A stretch of 64,000 bases of DNA, taken from contig NC_079325.1 in the NCBI RefSeq assembly GCF_029931775.1, positions 51,940,286 through 52,004,285 of the forward strand. Direction: 5' to 3'. Both the position numbers and the translations under genes were made by a program. Below are positions 1-33,900 of the stretch, in pieces (position 1 is the first letter of the stretch; each line of letters starts with the position of its first letter). The DNA comes from Euleptes europaea (lineage: Eukaryota > Chordata > Lepidosauria > Squamata > Sphaerodactylidae). Under the pieces are notes generated by a model. That model saw only the letters and a program-made list of their open reading frames with translations. It made no database searches and was not told the origin of the DNA.

Positions 1-640
1 AGCGGCCTGTGTGGAGCTAGTGGCATCTGACATTCCAGGATGTCGTCGTGTCCCTTTTAGGTCTCGCCCTTTCTCATGTTTCTTTGTAAGGGCGCATCAT
101 CCTTGGCAGCCGGCATCTGCTTCCTTCCACATGCCGCTCTGCTACTTCTCAGCCTGCCCGTTGCCTTGGATCAACCAGACGGCTGAGGACGTTCGATTCC
201 AAAGCTGGTTCTTGCAGAAGTGGCCAAAGGCAGCTGCAGTGGCCGTCACGCTAATACACATCCTCTGGATCACTGAGCATGGGCAGAGGAAATGGACTCT
301 TGCTGTGCAGACCGCAGGGACAGAGTTGATCAAGCAGTAGCTTTAGGCCGCTTTTATGGAGGCTCCAGACCGTCCTAGTGACTCCCTTGTTTTTTGGAAC
401 AAACCGAGTTCTCTCAAACCTGTTCTCGTCTTGACGTTGTCTTTTTCTTGTAATAGACTTTTGTTTTGTGTCAACGGCAGGGTTTTGTGTGTGTACTTGC
501 ATTTTCAAAACCGTTAGGCTGTGGCCTTTAGCCACAGTTTCTAAGAGGCAATTAAAATGTCGGCGAGGATTTTAAAATGAAATACATAATTTTGTCCCTT
601 TCTGCCTTGTAGCTCACAAATGTCCATCACCCTGCTCAGT
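1..640 (+). other. Possible 3' UTR of the gene upstream of CEL
   Basis: No reading frame here resembles a known protein and no exon can be supported. An ATTAAA hexamer near 551-556 followed by T/G-rich sequence could be a poly(A) site on the + strand. In human the gene just upstream of CEL in the same orientation is GTF3C5, so this may be the end of its 3' UTR. That rests on synteny only. I see nothing recognisable in 641-845. Confidence 0.25.
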
Positions 641-845
641 TTTGAGTCCTCTTGTTAGGTGGGACTCTTCCTTTCCTCAGATCTGTGGGTCATGTAGGTA
701 ATGGCTTGCGGTCACCTCAAGACGTGCCTTCGTTTAGTGTAGCGGACCCTTGATCACGGTACTGTATGTGCTGCAGTTCCACAGGCCAGAAGGTAAGGCT
801 AGGTGCAAAATTCAGCTTCTGGAGACTTTTGGTGGGGGTGGAAAG

Positions 846-1043
846 TGCCGCCAAGTCGCAGCCAATTTATGGCGACCCCTGTGAAGTTTACAAGACAAGA
901 GCCATTCAGAGGTAATTTGTTATTGCCTGCCTCCACGTCATGACCCTGGTATTCCTTGTTGGTCTCCCATCCAGGTCCTGACCAGGTCCGACCTAGCTTA
1001 GCTTCCGAGATCTGAAGAGATCGGGCTGGTCTGGGCCATTCCA
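846..1043 (-). repeat. 5S-rRNA-derived SINE with BovB-like tail
   Basis: Read on the - strand, this begins with a 5S-rRNA-like internal promoter region (GATCTCNGAAGCTAAGC and TGGATGGGAGACC motifs). It ends with the RTE/BovB-type tail GTCGCCATAAATTGGCTGCG followed by ACTTGGCGGCAC. This is the 5S-Sauria SINE layout known from lizards. The copy is diverged. Confidence 0.75.
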
Positions 1044-1218
1044 TTGAGGGCTCTGGAGACTCGGGGCAACATTTTAATCTATATAGCTAGAAGGGTTGGT
1101 GTTTCAGTGCCTAGCAGAATTTCTGGACCTTCCCCGTGGTTAAATTATGCAGAATGCAAACTGTGCTGACGATTTGAATTTGCATAATCCAAACAGATTG
1201 CCAATGGGAGGGAAGGCA

Positions 1219-1422
1219 GCCTGATATAGCCCAGTCTCGTCAGATCTTGGAAGCTAAGCAGGGTCAGCCCTGGTTAGTACTTGGATGGGAGACCACCAAG
1301 GAATAACAGGGTTGCTATGCAGAGGCAGGCAATGGCAAACCACCTCTGTTAGTCTCTTGCATTGAGAACCCCGTAAGGGGTCGCCATAAGTCAGCTGCGA
1401 CTTGATGGCACTTCACACATAG
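1219..1422 (+). repeat. 5S-rRNA-derived SINE with BovB-like tail
   Basis: Full-length-looking copy. The 5S-like part (GGAAGCTAAGCAGGGTCAG, then TACTTGGATGGGAGACC) is followed by the body GCAATGGCAAACCACCTC and the tail GTCGCCATAAGTCAGCTGCG. A CR1 3'-end fragment in - orientation (AATCATAGGGTTGGAAGG) abuts it at 1423-1517 and ends in a short (CA)n run. Confidence 0.8.
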
Positions 1423-1519
1423 AATCATAGGGTTGGAAGGGTCACCAGGGTCATCTAGTCCAACCCCCTGCACAATGCAGGAAATTCACAACAACCACTA
1501 CACACACACACACAGATTG

Positions 1520-2055
1520 CCATATTTCAGTTGAGGTCATGTTTTTTTAAAGCACCCTGGGATCTTCTCTATGTCCTGAATGTGCTTCTGCACCTTCTTT
1601 TATCGAAGTCCAAGGAAATGGGAGTCTAAAGCCGGCGCTCCTCTTAACATCGGCTGGGGTTAAACAGAACTAGAAACGATCCCAGCATCAGGTTGTCCAG
1701 GCGCTGACAGATTTGATGCTACTGGGAATCCAGGAATTTGAAATATTGATGCAGGGACGCCTGGGCAGCACAGGTATCTGGATAAGCTTCACACTCTCCT
1801 AAAAAGGTAATGCTGGTGCTTAGAATGAATTTTGAAAAATCCACTTGTCAGTTTGCCTATTCCTATTGATTTTCCCTCCCCTTCTTTACATAGCTCCCAG
1901 AATATGTGTGAGGGTGCCAGCTGTTGGATGGGAGGGGCTGCAAATCCGCCTGCATTAAGCCCCCTCCCCCTTCGCATTTACCTTGAAAAGTTCAGCCAAA
2001 CTGGTAGGGGCCAAATTTTTCAGCAGAAGGAGTGACGAAAGGCTGTTCCCTCGGC
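1520..2055. other. CEL upstream flank, no recognised feature
   Basis: I find no repeat family and no coding exon here. It is the proximal 5' flank of CEL and may hold tissue-specific enhancer sites. I could not recognise a clear PTF1-type composite site by eye. Confidence 0.3.
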
Positions 2056-2139
2056 CTATATAGAGCTCACTTGACTGGCGCTCCTGCTATAAAGGCAGGC
2101 GTCAGTGTCGGGGCCGAGTCTGTCCAGTGGAAGTGCGCC
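2056..2139 (+). promoter_or_regulatory. CEL: CEL core promoter with TATA box
   Basis: TATAAAGG at 2088-2095 lies about 50 bp before the start codon, which predicts a transcription start near 2115-2120 and a very short 5' UTR. A second TATA-like element (CTATATAGAG) lies at 2056-2065, too far upstream to suit that start. A strong TATA box fits a highly expressed pancreatic secretory gene. The initiation site is inferred. Confidence 0.6.
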
Positions 2140-23745
<21,606 letters not shown>

Positions 23746-23763
23746 AACCAGTGGATCCGAAAC

Positions 23764-23769
23764 ATTAAA
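23764..23769 (+). promoter_or_regulatory. CEL: CEL poly(A) signal
   Basis: ATTAAA lies 19 nt after the stop codon, with a TG-rich stretch (TCTGTGTGTTTGTGTCT) about 20 nt further on. This gives a very short 3' UTR, as in mammalian CEL. The cleavage position is inferred. Confidence 0.6.
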
Positions 23770-23809
23770 ATTTGTGCTTGCTGCCACAATCTGTGTGTTT
23801 GTGTCTCCT

Positions 23810-24554
23810 ACCTTCAGCAGTCTGGCTGCACAGTGAGAGCACACTGCTTCATTTATTAACACATACAAAAACACCTTACCAATAACCTCCTTGAGGCTTG
23901 CAAATAAACTACTTGCAATTGAAAATTGCCACAAAGTATGGGTAGTAGACACTCAAACATTCTCAGAGACTAGAAAACAAAACGAAGCTATTGCCGTTGA
24001 TTCTGGAATGCTACAGAGAGGGTCTAAACACCCCCCCTTTCTTATAACTGAGATGATCCGGAGCATCCTTAGGATACATGCTCACCCCCGCAATGATCTT
24101 CTCGTTCTGGGCCTTGGCCCTTTCCCTGCCTTTAACCATCAGTGCAGGGATTCAGGCAGAGATGCAACAGACAGCCTCCTCCGATGCCTCCTAATTTTGC
24201 TGTGTTTGCTTTAGAGCTGGGGTGAAGGCAGCTGAGAGGGCAGCAAGAGCAGATGGATCCTGTCAATCTACAGCAGGCCTCTTTCAGAGGTGCTACTACA
24301 GGCTCACAAGAGACTTTCAGTAAAGGGTCTGTATCGTCAGAGGATCTTTTCCACGAAGGGATTCGAGGGCAAAAAGCACACCAGTAGTGGTGAAAGAAAA
24401 CTGTTTTATTGAAAGCTCTATAATAAAGAGGTATCATCAAGTCACAAGTATAAGCAGAGAATATACCCTTCAGCTACAAGAACCCCGAAGAGTATGGGTA
24501 TATTCTGTTTTATTCTTTGCTTATGCTTGTGACTTGGAAGGCTTTCAGCCCACA
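23810..24554. other. Intergenic, no recognised feature
   Basis: No exon or repeat family I recognise. TTTTATTGAAAGC near 24400 would be a poly(A) hexamer on the - strand, but there is no other sign of a transcript end. Confidence 0.3.
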
Positions 24555-24877
24555 TTTCAAGTCCACTTTGGCCATTTGTAAACCATGGTTTGTTGATTGA
24601 GGTGGCAAACTGTAGTTGAGCTTCCTTATCTGTATCCTGGTGGGAGTTCTGAAGTCAGCCTACACCAAGGAGAATGCCTGCGTCTGGAAGGGAGCCCCCT
24701 ACTCTGGAGGTCTGACTTCCGTAGGCAGCCTCTGTTGGATATGCAAAGCTGCTGACGAGCCAGCAGACTGCTCCTCAGTGCAGCCGATGCTTGGGATGTC
24801 TCCCTTTTAGGGGGACGCTGGCCCTGGCCTTGAGGGCCCCATGCTACCACAATGCAGAGAAAACCAGCTTAACGTAG
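24555..24877 (+). repeat. Unclassified 320-bp repeat, copy 2
   Basis: Partner of 20064-20380, in the same orientation about 4.5 kb away. Both copies end at AACGTA and both are followed by CR1-related sequence. Confidence 0.6.
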
Positions 24878-25200
24878 ATAGTTAAATTGTGGAACTCCCT
24901 GCCCCAGGATGTGATGATGGCTGCTAACTTGGAAGGCTTTCAGAGGGGAGTGGACATGTTCATGGAGGAGAGGGCTATCCATGGATACTAGTAAAAATGG
25001 ATACTAGTCATGATGCAGACCTATTCTCTCCAGCATCAGAGGAGCATGCCTATTCTATTAGGTGCAGGCAGGATGGTGCTGCTGCAGTCGTCTTGTTTGT
25101 GGGCTTCCTAAAGGCCCCTGGTTGGCCACTGTGTGAACTGACTGCTGGACTTGATGGACTTTGGTCTGATCTAGCATGGCCTTCCTTATATTCTTATGAC
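24878..25200 (+). mobile_element. CR1 3' tail
   Basis: Starts ATAGTTAAATTGTGGAACTC and ends CCTTCCTTATATTCTTATGA, with the GGAGTGGACATGTTCATGGA block between. It has no ORF2 portion. Confidence 0.75.
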
Positions 25201-25388
25201 TTGTTGACATGTCATTATTATAGAGATTTCATACAACCGCTTTCCTTCGCCACTGCTGGTGTGCTCACTGCTCTCGAATCCCTTAGTAGGAAAGAACCTC
25301 TTTGTAATACATGGTCTTAGTGAACTGTAGAGAAAGCATTAGATTCCTGCGGGGGAAGAAAGCAGCCCCCCCTTCCCAGCCAAGCAAA

Positions 25389-27820
25389 TGCTATCAAAAT
25401 GGTGGTCTTTTATTGAAAAGGCTAATTACAGTGTGGTATAGACATCACACAAGGTTGTGTGATACTTCATGGAAACCGTTACAAAACATACATCCTGGAA
25501 ACTACACATTTCATACATACATACATTCTTACAGTCCCGCCTAGGAGAGGATGCTGTGGAGTCTGTGTGTACGTCCCAACCGGGAATGGGGGGGTGAGAG
25601 GAGAAGAGCTGTTGGCATTGACTTGTAATTAAAAGCTTCACAATTTAAAAGTGGGAAAAGGGGCTCAAGCTAAGCAGCCGTAGGCACTGTGCTGGGCTTC
25701 GAATCCAGGTCAGCCTCCCCCACGGGTTCAGATAGTTCCCCGTCCTTGGTGTCTGAGCCACGATTCGGGGCTGGCTGATCCACAGAGAGGATCCCTGCTG
25801 AGGGCCTCCAGCAGAGGCCCGGGGTCCCTTCCTCCCAGCCAGCATGAAAGGGGCCTGCCAAAGCCGTCTTCTAAGGAGCACTAGCGAGGTGGGCCATCTT
25901 TAAGACCGTGAAGCCCTAGAGAAGTGAGCCTCAAGTTCAGCCCGGGGGGGGGGGGAAGCGACGCCCCCTGCCCTCAGGGAGACGACGGCTCCCTTCATAA
26001 GCAAAGGAACGTTTACTTCAGCGAGTCGCATTTTTTAGGAAAGAAAAGTCCACAGCATCCCCCTAACTGCCTCAGGGATCCTGAGAGTCAACAACACTGC
26101 TGGAGGTTTGCTTGTAGAAACAGGCACAGGAGAACGAGACCCAGAATGACTTTCCGACAGCCAGCTGCTTTCCCACCCCCCCAATTTTGCCACCCTCACG
26201 CTTTCCTGACTGCTTTGCCCAAAACTGCTCCACAGAAACTGATCTAGCAGGCCTCAATTCTAGCCCTTGCAGCATCAGGATGAGCAAGCAAAGAACACGG
26301 GGGTGTTTACTGTCCTTCCCAGCACTGCCACCCCCCACCCCATAAAGACCTGGGTGGGGGAAGCTGCCATTGGGAGCCAGAGCCACACTGCTGGAAAACA
26401 GCTGGCCAGAGTTTTTGTTTTAAAGCCTGCAGCTGGCTAGAGTTTTTGTTTTAAAGCCTCAACTTCTAGCTCCGCTGTTGTTTTAGAGCTCAGGAACCCA
26501 AAAGTCATACTTCCCCTGCAGCCCTTTTAAAGTTTAGACATTTAGAGCTTCTGAAACAGCGGACCCTGTAAAGGAAGGGGTCTCCCTGCCCATTCACCCA
26601 CCCCCCTCCCCGAAGTCTTCCGTTTAAAACCAGGAGAGCTTACTGGTGGATTTTAAACACGTGTTAGTAAAAATGTACGGACGCAACTGGTCTATTTACA
26701 ACCAATAAATATGGAAAAATAGTAAGTTCAGGCGGGGTTGCGCATGTGTGTTTTTACAAAAATCTGACCACGTCCGAAGACGGGACTGCACCGATCCGCG
26801 TCCGAGCCGCCAGTTCACTGAAACACCGAAGCAGTGGCACGTCCCCAAAGAGAGCGGGGGCAAAGAAAGAGAGGTAGGGCAGCCCCACAGAGCAGCAAGC
26901 TCCTTCTCTCTCTTTCCCCTGACTCCCACCAAAGTTTTTATATACAAAGTCTGCACAGAAACGGGCTCCTTTCGCTCCAGTGCCAATTCCTGGCCAAGTG
27001 GGCAGCCGAAGGATCTGGCTGTAAAAAAACGTTTGATCTTTGGTGCTGGGGCCTGAGGAGAAAAACTCCCTCCCATGTCCAAGCGGGGCCAGCCGTTCTG
27101 TCCCAGAGAGTCCAGATTCTGGGGGTTAAATCCGTACAAGGCCCCACAGCAGCTCTTTGCAGGCAGCATGTGAGGAGGAGGAGAAGTATGTACTTTGCTC
27201 CCCACCGAGTCAAGTGTGGGTTGCTAAGTGTAATAACTGCCTCCGATAAGGATGCTGAATTCACTTACCCCCCTGCAAAAGCCCAATTCCAGGGCAGGCA
27301 AGCAGTCCACCACCCCTGGGCCCCGGCCAGAATTTTCCGCCTTTCCTGGTTGTTGTAGTGTAGGAAAGAAAAACCATGTCCCTTTGTGGCAGCGGTCTCA
27401 GTGGCGCAGACTGAAGGCACCGACGGCGTAGAGGCGGGTTCTGGCTTCAGGCAGCCACAGGTGGAATGGGTGTGGCGTTTGTAGCTCGGATGGTTGGTTG
27501 GTTGGCATAAAAATCCTCCACGTAAAAAAAGTGCACGAGGGACCTGATTCAAGGCGAGAAATGCCGAGCAAGAGGAACATGGGGGTGAGCTGCAGTCGCG
27601 AGGGGACCCCTCCACGTTCCTGCCTTCGTCCAGGGTTTTCAGATCCCTCTTCCTGCTCCACTGGCCGTGGCAACTCAGAGAAAGGCAAACCTCTAGCAGC
27701 TGCCGCTGTCAGGGGTGGACAGACTGAACCCCACTCGAATGGACCCAACAGCCAAGAGTGGAAAAGCAGTCCTGCCCCAGGCCTGGTCTGGGAAGGCCGA
27801 GCCCCGGGCACTCCCCTGGT
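25389..27820 (-). other. RALGDS: RALGDS 3' UTR (extent inferred)
   Basis: The sequence after the RALGDS stop is almost free of SINEs and CR1 over about 2.4 kb, unlike everything around it. The first clear AATAAA on the - strand is at 25408-25413. I take that as the likely poly(A) signal. A nearer end around 26640 is possible. Short open frames here show no homology. 25201-25388 is unassigned. Confidence 0.4.
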
Positions 27821-27996
27821 TCAAAAGATGCCTTTGGCGATCTTGAGGCCCTTCTGTTTCATCCTGGGCAGGGTGGAGCTGGAGCCGTGCTTAATCTTCA
27901 CCGCTTTGGAGAAGCCCCGCTTCTTCAGCACAAAGTCATAATTGGCTGCGGAGTTCATGGCGTAGAAGACATTGGCGTTGTCCGGGATCTTGAGTT
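27821..27996 (-). CDS. RALGDS: RALGDS last exon: end of RA domain
   Basis: Encodes [20 protein letters not shown] through [10 protein letters not shown]. The stop TGA reads as TCA at 27821-27823 on the + strand. The acceptor is TTCTAG. The preceding Glu codon is split by the intron. Confidence 0.95.
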
Positions 27997-30900
27997 CTAG
28001 AAGAGAGAGGGCGGAGCGAGAGAGAAAACGTCAACTCCTAGGGCGGGGCTGGCCAAGAGTTCATGGAAATGCCAAAAAGTAAGGAAGCTGGGCTTGGGGA
28101 GGGGCCATAGCTCAGTGGGAGAGCATCTGTTTGGCATGCAGAAGGTCCCAGGTTCAATCCCTGGCATCTCCAGTTAACGGGACTAGGCAAGTAGGTGATG
28201 CAAAAGACCCCTGCCTGAGACCCTGGAGAGCTGCTGCTGGTCAGACAATACTGATTCAGTATAAGGGAGCTTCATGTGAGACCCCTTTCCCCACCTATGC
28301 TGATTATTCGGATCAGGAAGATGGCTCCAGCTTGTGAGCTCCAAAGTTATTTTAAAAATTGCAATTTCTTTTCCCCTGCATTCCCTGAAGTATGTCAAGT
28401 GCTTTGTTTCTGAAAAGAGAAGTGCGGGGGCTTTGGCACCCTGCCCTGACCCCCAGAAGGAGCCTGTATTGAATTCTAACCATGTAGAGAGAACTCATTT
28501 GTTATGAGGGCCAGATATGACATAAATGTCACTTGGTCGGGCCAGGCTGTTTGGGGGCGGGGAGAGGGGCTGCGTCGGCTTGTGAGCTCACAGTGGGCTG
28601 GCGAGCACGGATTGGGAGTGGGGGGCGTGGCTGGCTCACGGGCCAGGTAAAAGCTCTCAAGAGGCCAGATCCAGCCCCCGGGCCGTATGTTTGACACCCC
28701 TGATGTAGAGACACTCTGTGCATGTTCAGGAAATACATACTGCCTAGGGGTTTTTTATTATTTAATTTTTTTATTATGTTTTTCAAAATACAAAGGAAAA
28801 AGGGGAAATGGGGAAAGGAAAATAGAATTACATTCACTACTTTTCACCGGCACATGGACTACTTCATCATCCTACACAGAATTAGGGACTTGATGTCTCT
28901 CTTGTCTATTAATGTCCTTATTTCCGCCATCTAATACAATTCTCTAATACTACATCAGTTCTTCGCTCTAATACTCCTTTAAATCTTTTACCTATTATAA
29001 CTTTCTTTTACTTATGCCACTCCCCTTTTTATTCAAATAATCTCTTCTTCTTCTTTTTTAACTATAAATTATTCTTAATAACTCTGTCTAAAAACATGTT
29101 TCTAAACATCAATATGTATCATAAAAAGGTTGCCCTCTTTGCTTGTGTTCTTTGGTCATCTGCCTAGTTTTTGGCGTTTTTTAAAGTAAGCAAGTTTACC
29201 TCAGACTGGCCTAAGAAGGAGGCTAAGCACTCTGTCCCAGTAGGATCTGCAAACAGATTTGCACTATCAATATTTCCAGGGAGGAGAGACTTTGCTTCAC
29301 AAGCCAAGCTAGCAAACAACAACAACAATTCGCTCTAGTGCCATTGAATGTTGCAGGCCAGGAGATAGTTTGCCTTCCCACATAGCTCCTCTCAATTTGC
29401 TTGGGCCAATGGTTGTCTGCACCTCCTTTCGGGTTGAACTACACAGGGTTAATCAGGCAAGAAGTGACCTGTGGATAAATTTGGCCTCAAAGTAAGATGA
29501 ATCCGGCACGGTCTGGCAACTGGCACGAGGGACTTACTGGTGATAGGGGCCCTCGCAGATGACATCATGATGTCACTGACATTATTACTCCCTGTGCGCC
29601 CGACAGTGATGTCAGCATGTCACCGGGGTTGCTCCAGCATTTGGACTTTTTGTCCAAATGCCAGCGCATCCCTGGCGACGTGCTGACTTCACTTCCGGTG
29701 CACAGGGAGCTCCATCAGTATTTCCTGCCATTTTTCTCTCCCAGTGGCCAGCTGAGCGGTGGTGCGGAAGCGCCTGCTGGGGGCAAGGGAATAGCAGGCC
29801 TGGACCAGAAATATCCAGGGGCCTCAGCCCAAGAGAAGCTTGGGGGCAGTGTACAGACGTGGGAGAGGTGAGAAACCACCTACAGCTTGGAAACCACCAG
29901 CCACATCTGGGGCTCCAGGCCCAACCATACCTCTCTCCTCTGAGATGATCTGAATGAGCTCGTAGTCCTCCGGCCGGTCCCCGTCCAGGTTGTGCTTTGC
30001 CATGGCCTTCCGGATCACCACCGGTGTCTTGTCCTGGCTCGTCACCTGGAACATTCGGTACAAAATAACAGATGATTCTGCATCCAAGAGCCAAGTTGGC
30101 AGAAGTTTCAGGGATCCTTAATGCAACCGATGGGTTTTAAAAGACAAAGAACCCCAATAACAGTTTCCTTCCCTATTCCTTGGCTCCACCATCAATCAAA
30201 AGGGAGATTGCAGCCAAGAAATCAGAAGGAGATTGAGACTGGGAAGGGCCGCCATGAAGGAGCTAGAAAAGATTCTGAAGTGTAAGGATGTGTCACTGGC
30301 CACCAAGATCAAGTTAATTCATGCCATCATGTTCCTTTTTACTACATATGGGTGTAAGAGCTGGACAATTAAGAAAGCAGATAGGAAGAAAGTAGATTCG
30401 TTTGAAATATGGTGTTGGAGGAGAGTGTTACGGATACCGTGGACCACCCAAAAACAACAACAAATCAGTGGGTTCTAGATCAAATCAAGCCTGAACTGGC
30501 CCTAGAAGCTAAAATGACTAAACTGAGGCTGTCATACTTTGGTCATGAGAAGACCAGAGTCATTGGAAAATACAATAATGCTAGGAAAAGTGGAAGACAG
30601 CAGGAAAAGAGGAAGACCCAACAAGAGATGGATTGACTCTATAAAGGAAGCCACAGCCCTCAGTTTGCAAGACCTGAGCAAGGCTGTTAAAGATAGGACA
30701 TTTTGGAGGACATTGATTCATAGGGTCGCCATGAGTCGGAAGCGACTTGACAGCACTTAACACACACACAGTAGTTTTTGTCTTTTGTTTTGCCTAAGTT
30801 CGTCTCTTAACCCATGAGGAGAGATTTGATTCCTCTCCCAATACCAGCACAATTTTGGGGCCTCACTTGAGATGCTTTGGTGCGTTTCTTTATTGACTTC

Positions 30901-33900
30901 ATTTATACCCTGCATTTCTCCCCAGTGGGGACCCGAAGTGGCTTACGTTGTTCTCCTCTCCTCCATTTTATCCTCACAGCAACCCTGTAAGGTAGGTTAG
31001 ACTGAATGTGACTGGCCAAAGGTCACCCAGCGATTCGAGTCTCCCAGGTCCTAATCTGACACTTAAACCAATACACCACTCTGGCTCAGCTAAAAGCATC
31101 ACAGACACAAAGTTGTGTCTGGATTTATTTTACTGGAATCCCGAGTGAAGGAATGCCCATTTATTCCAAGCACACCATGGGCAGGATTTTATCCACACTG
31201 CCATTCTGCACAAGGCCAGGCAGTAGAAATGGGCCCAGCATTTAGCTGAGAGTCATAGCTTGCCTCTTCAACTAAGCTTGTTCCTAGCCCCTCAAAGCTG
31301 CAAAGTGGTGTCTGAAAAGTGGGACATCTCAGAAGCCGCTTCAGAGCTCCCGGCCTCTGCCTGTGACCCCAGGCAGAAACAGCAAAACTGGGAGAAAAAG
31401 GGTGATTTCCCAGAGGGCATCTAAATTAGGGAGCGGGCAGAACGCAGCTGTCTTGCCTATTACATTAGGTGCTATGAAACACAGGCAGGATAATGCTGCT
31501 GCAGTCGTCTTGTTTGGGGGCTTCCTAGAGGCACCTGGTTGGCCACTGTGTGAACAGACTGCAGGACATGATGGGCCTTGGTCTGATCCAGCATGGCTTT
31601 TCTTATGTTCTTATGTCTTTGGCACAGAATACCAGTTCTTTTCCAAGCATAGAGTGAAGCCAGGCCAGTAGCTAAGCGCCAATAGTGGTTATAAACAACA
31701 ATTAGCAAAATGCCCATCATTATGCTGGGCAGATGGGAGCGTGTGTTCATGAGACAACCTGTGCAGCAGCTGCAGCAAGAACACAGGGCAGATCGTACAT
31801 GCAACGTTTCCTCCCGGGAGAAAACCAGTGCTGGAGGAGAAAATCAAGTTGGGGGTTGTTGTTGCAGAGGGTGCTAAGCCTGTTCTCCAGCCATGGTAAT
31901 CCCCTCCCCACGATGGAGTATCTAGCCTGCTACTATGTGCCCAGCTCCCCTTCCTGGGAGGTTTCTTGGGCACACCAGCACGTGACAATGCTGGAATTGT
32001 GTCTAAGGGTTTGCTTTCATCTATCATCCTCTATTGGATCCATCTATAGACACCAGGGGTCCCCAACATGGCGCTGTGGGCATCATGGCACCCACCAAGT
32101 GGCAGGGCCAGCTGAGGCTTTTCCCCAGCAAGCCTTTCTGATTGGCTGGGCAGATTTTTAAAAACGCAGCTGCCACCACAGCACAAGGATCTTCACTGGG
32201 TGACTGAAAGTGAGCTGCAGCAGCCATTTTGTGACCGGCTCCGCCTCCTGCAGCAGCCATTTTGTGGCTGTGTCTGCCACTCTGTGTCAGAATTCAAAAT
32301 GTGCCCGCAGGCTCGAAAAGGCTAGGGACCCCTAAGCTAGACAGCCCATCCATGGGAGGAACCGGGAGGATGACTATCAGCTGCACCTCCCCTACCAGAC
32401 CTCAACGTGTGCCAGCCCCATTCCTTGGCCACCCTTGGTGATCCGGCCTGCCTCCCCTTGCTCACCAGGATGCTCTTGTACATGTTCCCGTTGTCCACCG
32501 CCAGGCTGACGCGGATAATGCAGCAGTCGTCCACCTGCTGGTTGTAGAGGGGAAGGGAGAGGGAGGAATAGCTGGAGATGCCCGAGACGGAGCGCTTGTG
32601 GGTCCGCGAAACCGGCACCGGCGTGGAGGACACCGAGGATGAAGAGGCGCTGCTGGAACTGGAGCCGATGCCTGATGTGTCCAAGGAGGACAGAGAAGTG
32701 GACTCCCAGAACTGCAGAAGGGAGGTGGGAGAGGGGAAGTTAAAGGACTTGACAAAGAATGTGTTGGATATCTCTGGGCCTCCTGGAAACCTTTTTGAAA
32801 ATAAAACTAAGCTGATACAGGTAGTGCTCCTTGGCACCTACCTGCAGCCAAAGCCTAAGACGGGGATCCCCCACAGTGCCTGTCCGAAACCTTTCCTGGT
32901 GCCCACCAAGTGTTTTTAGAAAGCAGGTGGGCACCAGGTGGGTCTTTTGCCCAGCAGGGCTTCCGATTGGCTGTGCAGATTTTTAAAATGTTGCTTCAGC
33001 AGCAGCTGCCACCACAACACAAGGTTCATCGACGGGGCTTCTGCGCAGTCCCAATGTGTGCCTGCACAGAAGACCACTAGATGAACAACAGTTACAGGTA
33101 AATGCAATTTTGTTAACTTCATTGTGTGACTGACAGTAAGCTGAGCGTATGCAAAAAAACATTTTAAAACAATATGTTCACTGTAAAAGGCAACTAGTTA
33201 AATACAGCTTCTGCCTGACACGCCGAAGAGTTACTATTAGGGTTATACCTGACCTCCCTCCTTGCCATTTTGTGACTGCACCCACCATCCTTTGCCTGAA
33301 TTTCAAATGTGCCTGAAGGCTCAAAATGGTTGGGGACCCCTAGCCTAAGCCCCTGGACATCTAGAGGGGTAACTGAGCCATTGTGGGGCAGTGGCTAGAG
33401 TTTTTAGAGGGTTGTCAGGAGGATAAAATGGAAGAGGGCGGAATCAGGAATTTTACCCTGAACTCTTGTGAGGAAGGGCGGGATTTGTCAAACATGATTG
33501 ACAAATAATGTGGCAAGATACATGTCCATAAAGCAATGTCTAATAGGGCTGTGCAGCTCCCCCCCCACCCGGTATTTTTCAGGTTCAGGTTTAGTAAACC
33601 CAGAAATTTTCAAAAAAATCAGAATATAATGGTTTCGGCTTTTCGAATATTTTGAAAATTTTCGGGTTTATTAAACCCAAACCCACATGGAGGTCCGAGC
33701 TGGCATGCAGCGTGGATCTGACTCAGGTAAGTAAAGAGGAGGGAGGGAGGGGGGGTAACACTGAAAAAATTGGCGTTATTTGTGATCCACTTTTCTGACT
33801 CCCTTTATTGCCACCATTTTTAATTGGTTAAAAAATACTCAGAAAATACTGAAAAGATATTGGGGGGTGGGGGCTTTAGCTGCACGCACACTTCTAATTT

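Noticed and set aside
11-340. A 109-codon open frame at the left edge as part of an upstream gene
   Set aside because: The translation has no recognisable domain and low-complexity composition. The region looks more like 3' UTR.
1219-1300. A functional 5S rRNA gene
   Set aside because: Only the internal promoter part of 5S is present and it runs straight into a BovB-like tail. It is a SINE.
26696-27358. Overlapping frames of 169-174 codons on both strands
   Set aside because: They fall in the RALGDS 3' UTR, overlap each other on both strands and show no domain.
28098-28175. A functional tRNA-Ala gene
   Set aside because: It has box A and box B, but it continues into the SINE body and tail, and related copies occur six or more times in the window.
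30233-30760. A host gene on the + strand inside a RALGDS intron
   Set aside because: The peptides match the BovB reverse-transcriptase end and change frame several times.
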